This document shows positions 14,771 through 21,463 of a stretch of DNA of 41,622 nucleotides, piece after piece; the stretch's first letter is position 1, and every line of letters begins with the position of its first letter. Under the pieces are notes generated by a model. It had not been told where the DNA came from. It worked only from the letters and a program-made list of their open reading frames with translations, and searched no databases. The position numbers were made by a program, and so were the translations under genes. The DNA comes from a virus. The DNA lies in the IMG/VR virus record IMGVR_UViG_3300032080_000011, positions 1 through 41,622 of that record; one strand, given 5' to 3'.

Positions 14771-15030
14771 GCGAGTACGACGAGCTCATCAATGAGCTAC
14801 TCTCCGGCGCGCCCGAGTCCTGGGATGGTGACGAAGCCGCGTCGCTGACATCACTAGAGCAATCCCATAGCGCCCCGGGTAACCGGGAGGCCGGCCCCGC
14901 CACAACCGCGGGGGTGACCCCGCCCGAACCGGCGGCCACCCGGCGCAAGGGTGGGGGTGGCCCCGGCCAGGACCTGATGGCGGCGCTCAAGGAATCCCTT
15001 GACCGGGCGCGTCGGCGGCGCGAGTCATGA
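14767..15030 (+). CDS. Small linker-like acidic/basic protein before the helicase
   Basis: An 87-residue protein. The first 30 residues are acidic (MSEYDELINELLSGAPESWD), the middle is low-complexity (TTAGVTPPEPAATRRKGGGG), and the end is a basic helix (AALKESLDRARRRRES). It overlaps the helicase start by four bases. It may be an adaptor for the helicase, judged only from position. Confidence 0.6.
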   Translation: MSEYDELINELLSGAPESWDGDEAASLTSLEQSHSAPGNREAGPATTAGVTPPEPAATRRKGGGGPGQDLMAALKESLDRARRRRES

Positions 15031-16814
15031 GCATCCACCTGCGCGAGTACCAGCGCGCCGCCATCGATGCGTGCTGGGAGGCCCTGTCCCCGGACGTCAA
15101 CCGTGTAGCTACGGAGATGGCTACGGGCCTCGGTAAGACGATCACATTCGCGGCGGCCATCGATGAGTGGCTGGAGCGCCAGTACCCGCAGGGCCGCGCC
15201 GAGCAATGGCAAGGCGGATGCGCCCTGGTGCTCGTGCACACCGATGAGCTGGTACGCCAGGCCGTGGACAAGATCCGCCTGGTGACCCGGGGGCGCTGGT
15301 CGATCGGCGTAGTTAAGGCGGCCGAGGACGAGACGGACGCGGACATCGTGGTGGCCAGCGTGCCGACCCTGGCGAACTTCGAGCGCCGGTGCCGGATCCA
15401 GGGTGTCGGCCTGATCGTGGTGGACGAGTGCCACCACGCCGTGGCCCCGTCGTACCGGGCCATCCTGGAGCACTTCGGGGCCCTGTGCGCCCACGCGGCC
15501 ACCGGCTCGTGCTCGGGCTGGCCGTACTGCGAGGCCGCCCGCACCCCCGTGCTCGGCTTCACGGCCACCCTGGTGCGCTCCGATGGTCAGGGCCTGGGCC
15601 GGGTGTGGCAGGACTTGGCGTACTCCCGGGGCATCTCCTGGGCCATCCGCAAGGGCTACCTGGTGGACCTGGCCGCGTACCGCATCGAGGTGCCGGACAT
15701 CGACGCCGGGGCCTCGGATGCGGCGCTGGACGCGATGCTGTGCGACTCGATCGCGCCCGAGGCGGTGGTCGATGCCTGGATGCGCAACGCGGCCGAGATG
15801 GATCTGACGGCCAAGGTGTGGACGAAGTACCCATCCACGGTTCTGTTTGCCCCGCTGGTCAAGAGCGCTCAGACGTTCGCCGACGCGTTCAACCAGGCCG
15901 GCATCAAGGCCGAGGTGGTGCACGGCGCGCTGCCCGGCGCCGAGCGCAAGGCCATCCTCGAGCGCTACGAGGCCGGGGTGACCACCGTGGTGTGCAACGC
16001 CATGGTGCTGACCGAGGGGTGGGACTCGCCGCGGACCAAGTGCGTGATCGTGGCCCGGCCCACCAAGAGCGTCCCGCTGTTCGTGCAGATGGTCGGTCGC
16101 GGACTGCGGCCCTGGCTCGGCCCGGACGCGCCGCCGCGCGAGGACCAGCGCTGCGTGCTGCTGTGTGTAGCCGACTCGACTACCACCCTGGCCACCATCG
16201 CCGATCTGTCCGACAAGCGGATCGAGGCGGTGGACGGCGCGTCGCTGATCGCGCTCGAGGATGAGTGGGACATCGGCGCGGACCTGATCGCCGAGACCGA
16301 TCGGGCGTACGCCGGCCCGGTGGTGGCGCGCGAGTTCGATCCGCTGGTGGCCCGCTCTTCCAAGGTGTGGGCGTTTACCGACGCCGGCATCCCGTTCCTG
16401 CCGATCGGCAAGGCCCCGGACTACGTGTTCCTGGTGCTCGAGGGCGACCGGTGGTCGGTGTTCCACTACGCCGGTGGCACCGGTGCTCGGCGCATCCTGC
16501 CCGGCATCCCGGACCTCGAGCTGGCGATGGCACTGGCCGAGGACGAAGCCAACGACCGTGGCGGTGACGTCGGCCGGCTGTTGGCGGACAAGAACCGTCC
16601 GTGGCGCCGGGAGCGGCCCTCGATGAATCAGATGGAGATGGCGGTCGCGGTCGGGATTCCGGTCCGCTACGTGGAGCAGATCTTGAACTCGCCGCGCGGC
16701 GGGAAGGCCGGCCGGCTCGCCGACATGATCACCAAGGCGAAGGCGTCGCGCCGGTTGGACCCGATGGTGGAACGCATCCACGCGCGGGCTGAAAGTGTCG
16801 TAGGTCAGTCGTAG
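15027..16814 (+). CDS. SF2 DNA helicase
   Basis: A 595-residue superfamily 2 helicase of the type III restriction/UvrB-like class, used in phage replication or recombination. Motif I is ATGLGKT (residues 32-38), motif II DECH (133-136), motif III-like FTATLVRSDG (about 175), and motif VI QMVGRGLRPW (about 352). A Cys-containing insert (SCSGWPYCEAAR) sits before motif III. The last 150 residues extend past the helicase core and end in a basic helical region. ATG 15027 overlaps the previous stop. Confidence 0.9.
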   Translation: MSIHLREYQRAAIDACWEALSPDVNRVATEMATGLGKTITFAAAIDEWLERQYPQGRAEQWQGGCALVLVHTDELVRQAVDKIRLVTRGRWSIGVVKAAEDETDADIVVASVPTLANFERRCRIQGVGLIVVDECHHAVAPSYRAILEHFGALCAHAATGSCSGWPYCEAARTPVLGFTATLVRSDGQGLGRVWQDLAYSRGISWAIRKGYLVDLAAYRIEVPDIDAGASDAALDAMLCDSIAPEAVVDAWMRNAAEMDLTAKVWTKYPSTVLFAPLVKSAQTFADAFNQAGIKAEVVHGALPGAERKAILERYEAGVTTVVCNAMVLTEGWDSPRTKCVIVARPTKSVPLFVQMVGRGLRPWLGPDAPPREDQRCVLLCVADSTTTLATIADLSDKRIEAVDGASLIALEDEWDIGADLIAETDRAYAGPVVAREFDPLVARSSKVWAFTDAGIPFLPIGKAPDYVFLVLEGDRWSVFHYAGGTGARRILPGIPDLELAMALAEDEANDRGGDVGRLLADKNRPWRRERPSMNQMEMAVAVGIPVRYVEQILNSPRGGKAGRLADMITKAKASRRLDPMVERIHARAESVVGQS

Positions 16815-16844
16815 CGTGCAAGTCGTAGAAAGGACGGATAGATC

Positions 16845-17186
16845 ATGACAGCAGCGGAATTCACGGAGACGATTGTCGAGGCCGATGACGCTGGCTTCCG
16901 GGTCCTCGACGCCATGTCGCACGGTGGGCCGTGGGTCTTCCTGGCGGCCAAGAATCGCGGGGATGACGGCCTCGCCATTGAGGCCCAGGCCGGCGGCGGC
17001 ATCACCAGCACGGGAATGGTCCGCAACATGCTCCGCAAGGCGCTGGACGCACTCCCGGCCGAGGTAGACCTTGACCTCGACGCGGTCGACGTCGCCGTCA
17101 CCGCGACCGGCATGTTGTACTGCCTGAGCTGCACGCCCCCGTCCCCGTCGTGCACCAACGATCACCACCAGGGAGCCCGGTCGTGA
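16845..17186 (+). CDS. Small protein of unknown function
   Basis: A 113-residue protein with a good ribosome site (GAAAGGACGG) before ATG 16845. The sequence alternates strands and helices (AGFRVLDAMSHGGPWVFLAA, VRNMLRKALDAL, DLDAVDVAVTATG) and ends in a Cys/His-rich tail (CLSCTPPSPSCTNDHH). No family recognised. It begins a second coupled run of genes that leads to the exonuclease. Confidence 0.6.
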   Translation: MTAAEFTETIVEADDAGFRVLDAMSHGGPWVFLAAKNRGDDGLAIEAQAGGGITSTGMVRNMLRKALDALPAEVDLDLDAVDVAVTATGMLYCLSCTPPSPSCTNDHHQGARS

Positions 17187-17434
17187 GATCCAGCGACGTG
17201 AAGCTGGCGCAGGTCCTGCTCGACCTCGACCGGTGCCAGCACGGCCGGCACTCGAAAGACCCGTGCCTGTCGTGCCCGGGCGGGCAGTCGCAGGGCAACA
17301 CCCTTTCGCGGCCCGGACAGCAGATCGGGTTCGGCCTCGACGGTACCCTCATCGTCGTCCCGGAGCCCGGCGACCGGTACGACGCCGACGCGTGGCGGCG
17401 ACCCCGACCGGCCGCCGGCGGTGAACCGCGGTGA
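17183..17434 (+). CDS. Small protein with Cys/His motif
   Basis: An 83-residue protein from GTG 17183 (GTGA overlap). It carries a compact motif, CQHGRHSKDPCLSCPGG, that could hold one zinc ion, followed by a strand pair (QIGFGLDGTLIVVPEPGD) and a basic Pro/Arg-rich end. Function unknown. Confidence 0.6.
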   Translation: MRSSDVKLAQVLLDLDRCQHGRHSKDPCLSCPGGQSQGNTLSRPGQQIGFGLDGTLIVVPEPGDRYDADAWRRPRPAAGGEPR

Positions 17435-17649
17435 GGCTGCACCCGCGCACGCAGCACGTCAGCGGCGCCGCCGCGACGATCCGGTTGGCGCTGCTGGATC
17501 TGCAGGGCGAGCTCGGGCTCACCGACGTGGAGATGCTGCGGGTGCAACTCGAGTGGGATGACATGCGCCGGGTCGTGGCGGCCGCAGTCGCCGAGGCCAA
17601 GGCCGGCGAGGACATTCCCCAGCGCCCGGACGCCGAGGGGGAATGGTGA
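17431..17649 (+). CDS. Small helical protein upstream of the exonuclease
   Basis: A 72-residue protein from GTG 17431, overlapping the previous stop. It is largely helical (AATIRLALLDLQGELGLTDV, MRRVVAAAVAEAKAGED). Its end overlaps the exonuclease start. No family recognised. Confidence 0.55.
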   Translation: MRLHPRTQHVSGAAATIRLALLDLQGELGLTDVEMLRVQLEWDDMRRVVAAAVAEAKAGEDIPQRPDAEGEW

Positions 17650-18605
17650 CTACCACCGACCTGCCCCCCGCCGAGCTCGACGACTGGTTCGATGACGCGC
17701 CGGCCGCGCCGGAGTTCGGCGTCCGTGCCGGCCGGTACCGCTTCCCGGCACCGCCCGGCACAAAGGACAATCCTCGAGGCTGGATGCGCGTCAGCAACCT
17801 GGCGGGTGCCTTCTCCGACCAGCGGGCCCTGCAGCTGTGGCTGGAACGGGAGACGCTCAAGGGCCTACGCGCCGCCGATGACCTGTACGACCTGCTGTGC
17901 GCGCAACCGCCCGAGGAATTGACCGATGATTTCCTCACGGCGGTCGCCGACCGGGCGCGGGAGCGGGTTGGCGCGAACGCGGCCAGCGTGCGCGGCACGG
18001 CCCGGCACACGATGCTGCAGGGCTACCTGGAGACCGGTGCCATCAACGGCACCGCCACCATGCGCTTGCAGCTGGTCGAGTTGCTGGACGTCCTGGAGGC
18101 CGCCCAGCTGGAACTGCTCACGCCGTACTCCGAGCGGTTCGTCTGGCACCCGATTGCTGGCGGCACGATGGGTCGTCTGGACGCCCGGGTGCGCTGCCGG
18201 CTCACCGGTCAGGTTGGTGTGATCGACCTCAAGACCAAGCGGAAGAAGTTCTGGACCATGCAGGAGGTGGCCGGGCAGCAGGCCGGCTATTCGGACGCGC
18301 CGTGGATGTGGGAGGGCCCCCCGGATAAGACCGGCCGGTGGGCGCCGGCACCGCGCAATACCTTGATCGGGACGTCGCCGCAGTGCCTGGGCAAGCGGGT
18401 GGCATTGATCGCGCACATGCCGCAGATCGCGTTGCCGGCGGACCACCCGGATCACGTGCCGGTGCATATCCGCGAGGTGGATATCGAATACGGTGCGCAG
18501 GTGCTGCAGTGCGCGGCGCGCAATGTGGAGTTGCGCTCGGTCGGCAAGGCCGCGTCCGAGAAACGCCAGGTCCACGGCTTGCGATCACCTGCTATAGTCA
18601 GGTAA
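17643..18605 (+). CDS. PD-(D/E)XK exonuclease, Cas4/RecB-like
   Basis: A 320-residue nuclease. Active-site residues are visible in order: D180 in MGRLDARV, then VIDLKTKR with D195 and K197, and Q213xxxY-like GQQAGYS (212-218) as in the RecB/Cas4 QxxxY motif. E164 upstream may complete the site. Such proteins act as 5'-3' exonucleases in phage recombination together with an ssDNA-binding or annealing protein, and the next gene fits that partner. ATG 17643 is used; GTG 17646 is an alternative. A promoter for the next gene lies within its last codons. Confidence 0.85.
   Translation: MVTTTDLPPAELDDWFDDAPAAPEFGVRAGRYRFPAPPGTKDNPRGWMRVSNLAGAFSDQRALQLWLERETLKGLRAADDLYDLLCAQPPEELTDDFLTAVADRARERVGANAASVRGTARHTMLQGYLETGAINGTATMRLQLVELLDVLEAAQLELLTPYSERFVWHPIAGGTMGRLDARVRCRLTGQVGVIDLKTKRKKFWTMQEVAGQQAGYSDAPWMWEGPPDKTGRWAPAPRNTLIGTSPQCLGKRVALIAHMPQIALPADHPDHVPVHIREVDIEYGAQVLQCAARNVELRSVGKAASEKRQVHGLRSPAIVR
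18590..18598 (+). promoter_or_regulatory. Extended -10 promoter TGCTATAGT inside the exonuclease end
   Basis: TGCTATAGT at 18590-18598, overlapping the last codons of the exonuclease. The next gene starts at 18669 with a normal ribosome site, so this promoter would give a leader of about 65 nt. Confidence 0.7.
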
Positions 18606-18668
18606 GGTAAAGAGCGCGCCACCCCACAATTCCCATTCCACGGACTCGGGCAAGGAGAAACCCAGACA

Positions 18669-19175
18669 ATGACCGATCACACCGACGACGACTTCTTCGA
18701 TGACGCGAAGAGCGAATTCCCGGACAAGGAAGACCTCAAGGACCGACTGGTCGCCATCTTCGCCATCGGCCCGGTCGGGCAGCGCAAGAGCGAGGCGTCC
18801 GGCAAGGCGTACGACTACGTGGAGACCGTGACCGTGGTCCTGGACAACGGCCCGGACGGCACCTCGCACTCCGAGCTGGTGCCCGAGGTGGAGGGTCTAC
18901 CGGTCGTGCTGCATGGCTTCCAGTGGTCCGCCTCGGGGGTCGTGGCCCGGACCAAGCCGCGGGTCGGCACCGAGCTGGCGTTGCGCCCGGTGGTTGGTCG
19001 AATCAACTCGATGCCGAACCGGCGCAAGGGATTCTCGGACGCCTGGTCGATCGCCGAGCCGACCGACGACGATCGTCGTATCGTCCGGGATTTCCGGGTC
19101 AGCCTGCTCAAGATCCGCGATGACATCGTGGCGGCGCGCGAGCGCAAGGACGACCTGGAACCCGAGTTCGCCTAA
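18669..19175 (+). CDS. Probable ssDNA-binding / recombination partner protein
   Basis: A 168-residue protein with AAGGAGA 14 nt before ATG. It has an acidic start (DDDFFDDAKSEFPDKEDLKD), a strand-rich core (RLVAIFAIGP, YVETVTVVLDNG, LPVVLHGFQWSASGVVAR) and a conserved-looking RRKGFSDAWSIAEPTDDD before a C-terminal helix. The pattern resembles actinophage proteins annotated as ssDNA-binding. Position directly after the exonuclease supports a role in recombination or replication. It has its own promoter and is followed by a terminator, which suggests strong expression. Confidence 0.65.
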   Translation: MTDHTDDDFFDDAKSEFPDKEDLKDRLVAIFAIGPVGQRKSEASGKAYDYVETVTVVLDNGPDGTSHSELVPEVEGLPVVLHGFQWSASGVVARTKPRVGTELALRPVVGRINSMPNRRKGFSDAWSIAEPTDDDRRIVRDFRVSLLKIRDDIVAARERKDDLEPEFA

Positions 19176-19186
19176 GATCACAATCC

Positions 19187-19232
19187 GAGGCCCCGCGCAC
19201 GCCCATCCCTAGCTGGGCAACCGCGGGGCCTC
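19187..19232 (+). terminator. Two-stage hairpin terminator
   Basis: GAGGCCCCGCG (19187-19197) pairs with CGCGGGGCCTC (19222-19232), with a smaller GCCCA/TGGGC stem nested inside. It begins 11 bases after the ssDNA-binding gene. There is no T tract. Confidence 0.65.
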
Positions 19233-19259
19233 ACCAGTTCGCGAGAAAGGGGCACCGGT

Positions 19260-19448
19260 ATGGACGACCACTGGATCCGTGGAACTACGGACCCTGCTAC
19301 CCACCCGGTGCCCGACCCGGCCGTCACGCCGGCCGTACAGGTGACCGTGACCATCCCGGGCCGTGAGCCGTTGGTGCTGCTAGCGCCGATGTGGTGCGAC
19401 GTGATGTCCGCGGACGGCGGTCTGCGGGTGGAGGTGTCCTGGCCGTGA
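19260..19448 (+). CDS. Small protein of unknown function
   Basis: A 62-residue protein with GAAAGGGG before ATG 19260. It is Pro/Thr/Val-rich and strand-like (AVTPAVQVTVTIPGREPLVL, GGLRVEVSWP). Its end overlaps the next gene's start by four bases. No family recognised. Confidence 0.55.
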   Translation: MDDHWIRGTTDPATHPVPDPAVTPAVQVTVTIPGREPLVLLAPMWCDVMSADGGLRVEVSWP

Positions 19449-19687
19449 TCACCGACCTGCAGGCGATGCAGTGGGAGGTTGCCGCGGCCATCGTGCTGAC
19501 GACCTTTGCGGTGGGTCTGGTCTTCTGGTGGGCGCTGCTGGAGTGGTGGGACCGGCGCACCGCCCGGCGCCTGGCCAAGCCGGTGGCCCGGCACTCCCGG
19601 CACGCGATGGGTCAGCGCACGCAGCACATCGATCCGGGCCGGTACCGCCGACCGGACTCGCTGGCGGACGTGGACAGGCAGTCGTAG
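19445..19687 (+). CDS. Small single-pass membrane protein
   Basis: An 80-residue protein from GTG 19445 (GTGA overlap). One transmembrane segment (AAAIVLTTFAVGLVFWWALL) is followed by a long basic tail (WDRRTARRLAKPVARHSRHA). Positive charge on the C-terminal side suggests the tail is cytoplasmic. Function unknown; it ends the plus-strand cluster just before a strong terminator. Confidence 0.6.
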   Translation: MITDLQAMQWEVAAAIVLTTFAVGLVFWWALLEWWDRRTARRLAKPVARHSRHAMGQRTQHIDPGRYRRPDSLADVDRQS

Positions 19688-19719
19688 GCTCGGCCGCAGC
19701 GCTCAACTCATGGATCACG

Positions 19720-19752
19720 GAAATGGCCCCGACCAGTGGTCGGGGCCATTTC
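19720..19752. terminator. Perfect 16-bp bidirectional terminator palindrome
   Basis: GAAATGGCCCCGACCA (19720-19735) is the exact reverse complement of 19737-19752 around a single base. It lies between a plus-strand gene ending at 19687 and a minus-strand gene ending at 19777, so it serves both. Confidence 0.8.
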
Positions 19753-19776
19753 GCGTGTCTCGGGTCTCGGAGGGAT

Positions 19777-19914
19777 CTAGCGGAACAGTTCCGCGTATTC
19801 GGCAGCCCGGCGCAGCAGTTCCCCGTTCTTGGCGCCGCCCTTGCCCTGTTCCTTGGCGCCGTCCTTGCCGCCGCCTTTGCCCTGTTCCTTGGTGGTGCCC
19901 TTGGCTGTGGCCAT
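19777..19914 (-). CDS. 45-residue Lys/Gly repeat peptide
   Basis: A short gene with its own promoter and ribosome site (GGGAGAGGGAC before ATG 19914). The product has a Lys/Gly/Gln tract with a tandem repeat, KEQGKGGGKDGA followed by KEQGKGGAKNG, and a short amphipathic C-terminal helix (ELLRRAAEYAELFR). It looks disordered and basic, so nucleic-acid or peptide binding is possible. Its leader resembles that of the neighbouring gene at 20297. Confidence 0.7.
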   Translation of the reverse strand: MATAKGTTKEQGKGGGKDGAKEQGKGGAKNGELLRRAAEYAELFR

Positions 19915-19940
19915 GTCCCTCTCCCGTCATCGGTACCTCA

Positions 19941-19949
19941 ACTATAACA
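19941..19949 (-). promoter_or_regulatory. Extended -10 promoter TGTTATAGT
   Basis: Minus-strand TGT-TATAGT ending 26 nt before ATG 19914. The short leader carries the purine-rich ribosome site GGGAGAGGGAC. Confidence 0.7.
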
Positions 19950-19967
19950 GGCATGCGCCGTCTGGGG

Positions 19968-20297
19968 CTACAGGTACGAGGCGGAACCGAGGATCATGCG
20001 CGCCAGCTCGGCGAGGTCGGCGTACTGGTTCTCGATCCCGGCCTCGTCATCGTCGCCCCATCTACCCTCGTACGCCTTCGCGTAGATGATCTCGTGCTGC
20101 TTCGCGGTCAGCTCGTACCCGTGCTTTTCGAACATCTGGTTGGAGTGCGCGGCGTACTCGTTGGTCCGCTTCTGCGCGGCCTCGGCAGCCTCGGCGGCGG
20201 CGGCCTGATCGGCGAGCGCGTCCGCCCGGTTCTGCGCCTCTTCGGCGGCTTGGATGGCGGCCTCGGCCTGCGCCCGGAGTTCCTTGGCTGTGAGCAT
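19968..20297 (-). CDS. Coiled-coil small protein
   Basis: A 109-residue protein starting MLTAKELRAQ at ATG 20297, with GGACGGGAGAGGGAC upstream. In-frame ATG 20321 is only 2 nt from the promoter hexamer and is less likely. Residues 1-50 are an Ala/Glu/Arg coiled coil (AEAAIQAAEEAQNRADALAD). The second half (GYELTAKQHEIIYAKAYEGR, ADLAELARMIL) is helical. No family recognised. Confidence 0.65.
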   Translation of the reverse strand: MLTAKELRAQAEAAIQAAEEAQNRADALADQAAAAEAAEAAQKRTNEYAAHSNQMFEKHGYELTAKQHEIIYAKAYEGRWGDDDEAGIENQYADLAELARMILGSASYL

Positions 20298-20323
20298 GTC
20301 CCTCTCCCGTCCTCGATACATTG

Positions 20324-20332
20324 ACTATAGCA
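20324..20332 (-). promoter_or_regulatory. Extended -10 promoter TGCTATAGT for the 20297 gene
   Basis: Minus-strand TGCTATAGT followed by a leader of roughly 20 nt carrying GAGGACGGGAGAGGGAC. It is back-to-back with the TGGCCA array and the plus-strand promoter at 20405. Confidence 0.75.
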
Positions 20333-20338
20333 GAGGTA

Positions 20339-20399
20339 TGGCCAGTGGCCAACCCTCGCTGGCCAACTTTCTGGCCACGCCTGGCCACACGTCTGGCCA
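20339..20399. repeat. Array of six TGGCCA sites upstream of the SpdB-like gene
   Basis: TGGCCA starts at 20339, 20346, 20360, 20372, 20382 and 20394: six copies in 61 bases, between two divergent promoters. TGGCCA continues at high density in the following coding region. It could be a binding site for a regulator or for the neighbouring FtsK/TraB-like translocase. Confidence 0.7.
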
Positions 20400-20404
20400 T
20401 CCTC

Positions 20405-20413
20405 TGCTATAGT
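20405..20413 (+). promoter_or_regulatory. Extended -10 promoter TGCTATAGT of the SpdB-like gene
   Basis: TGCTATAGT at 20405-20413, then 7 nt, then ATG 20421. A leaderless start is predicted. Confidence 0.8.
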
Positions 20414-20420
20414 CGTGGAC

Positions 20421-21359
20421 ATGACCGATACCTTGCCCACCACCCCGCCGGCCTGGCCACTGGCCAAGGCACTGGCCAACCTGTGGACCAACTCTGTGGC
20501 CTACGTGGCCCTGCTGGCCAGCGCCGGACTGTCCATGGCCGGCAACGTGGCCGATGTCCTGCGCACCCGTGGCCACGCGATCGACGGCCTGGACGTGGCC
20601 ATTGCCGTGGCCATGCCGGCGCTGGTCGTGCTGGCCGTGCACATGTTCGTGTCCCCGCGCTGGGACGGCCTGGCCTGGCCCATGCAGACGCTGCGCTGGG
20701 CCGGCTGTCTGGCCATCGGCGGGATGGCCATGTTCGTGTCCTGGTTCCACCTGCATGACCTGCTCGTGGCCAGGGATCAACCGACCGCGGCCACCATCCT
20801 CGAACCCCTCGCGCTGGATGCCATGGCCGTGATGGCCACCGCGCTGCTGCTGGCCGGTCGGCGCACCGTGGCCACCGCCGCGACCCTGGCCGAGCTCGGC
20901 GAGTTACAGGCCCGTGTCCTGGCCATGGACACGCAGGTGGCCACCCTGAGCAACACCCTGGCCAGCGAGCGGCGCCAGGCCACCCGGCGCAATGGCCAGT
21001 GGCCCGAGGACTGGCTGGCCGACCAACCAGTCCACCGCAACGAACGTGGCCAGTGGGTAGCCGATGACCTGGCCACGCCCACGGTGGCCAACGGCGTTGT
21101 CCACGAGGCCGAGACGATCCTGCGCCTGGCCGGTCTGCCCACGGCCGAGGACCTGGCCAACCGCCCGGATCGGCTCGGCCGACTGGTCAGTGGCCCGGAC
21201 AAGCCGGTGGCCATCCCGGAAGGCGTGGCCGAGCTGGTCGAGCGGATGACCAACGCCGGCGCCACGGTGGCCGAGCTGAATGAGGCCATCGCCGAGGCGT
21301 ACGAGGTGAGCCTGCGGACTGCGCGCCGGTGGCGTGGTCAACTCAAGGGCGGCGAGTAG
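20421..21359 (+). CDS. DUF2637/SpdB-like membrane protein with C-terminal HTH
   Basis: A 312-residue protein. The first half has four hydrophobic segments (VAYVALLASAGLSMAGNVAD, AIAVAMPALVVLAVHMFV, WAGCLAIGGMAMFVSWFHL, DAMAVMATALLLAGRR), the DUF2637 pattern found in actinomycete plasmid spread/transfer proteins. The soluble second half ends in a probable HTH (ATVAELNEAIAEAYEVSLRT, then ARRWRGQL). In mycelial actinomycetes such proteins act with a TraB translocase, and an FtsK/TraB-like gene lies next to it on the other strand. The coding sequence is strikingly rich in TGGCCA. ATG 20421 is preferred over GTG 20415 because of the promoter spacing. Confidence 0.75.
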   Translation: MTDTLPTTPPAWPLAKALANLWTNSVAYVALLASAGLSMAGNVADVLRTRGHAIDGLDVAIAVAMPALVVLAVHMFVSPRWDGLAWPMQTLRWAGCLAIGGMAMFVSWFHLHDLLVARDQPTAATILEPLALDAMAVMATALLLAGRRTVATAATLAELGELQARVLAMDTQVATLSNTLASERRQATRRNGQWPEDWLADQPVHRNERGQWVADDLATPTVANGVVHEAETILRLAGLPTAEDLANRPDRLGRLVSGPDKPVAIPEGVAELVERMTNAGATVAELNEAIAEAYEVSLRTARRWRGQLKGGE

Positions 21360-21371
21360 TCCCAGCACGGC

Positions 21372-21416
21372 AAACGGCCCCCTCTGTGAATGTGACTTCG
21401 CAGGTGGGGGCCGTTT
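21372..21416. terminator. Bidirectional terminator between SpdB-like and FtsK-like genes
   Basis: AAACGGCCCCC (21372-21382) pairs with GGGGGCCGTTT (21406-21416) between two convergent genes. On the plus strand the stem ends in GTTTCG. Confidence 0.75.
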
Positions 21417-21463
21417 CGCGCGCCCGCAGCGGGACGACTAGGAGCGCATTCGCCAGCGTAGCG

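Noticed and set aside
14616-17168. 850-codon minus-strand open frame opposite the helicase
   Set aside because: The plus-strand frame has all SF2 helicase motifs; the minus frame is His/Arg/Gly-rich shadow sequence.
20321-20321. Alternative start ATG 20321 for the coiled-coil gene
   Set aside because: It lies only 2 nt after the -10 hexamer, upstream of the expected transcript start, while ATG 20297 has a strong ribosome site.
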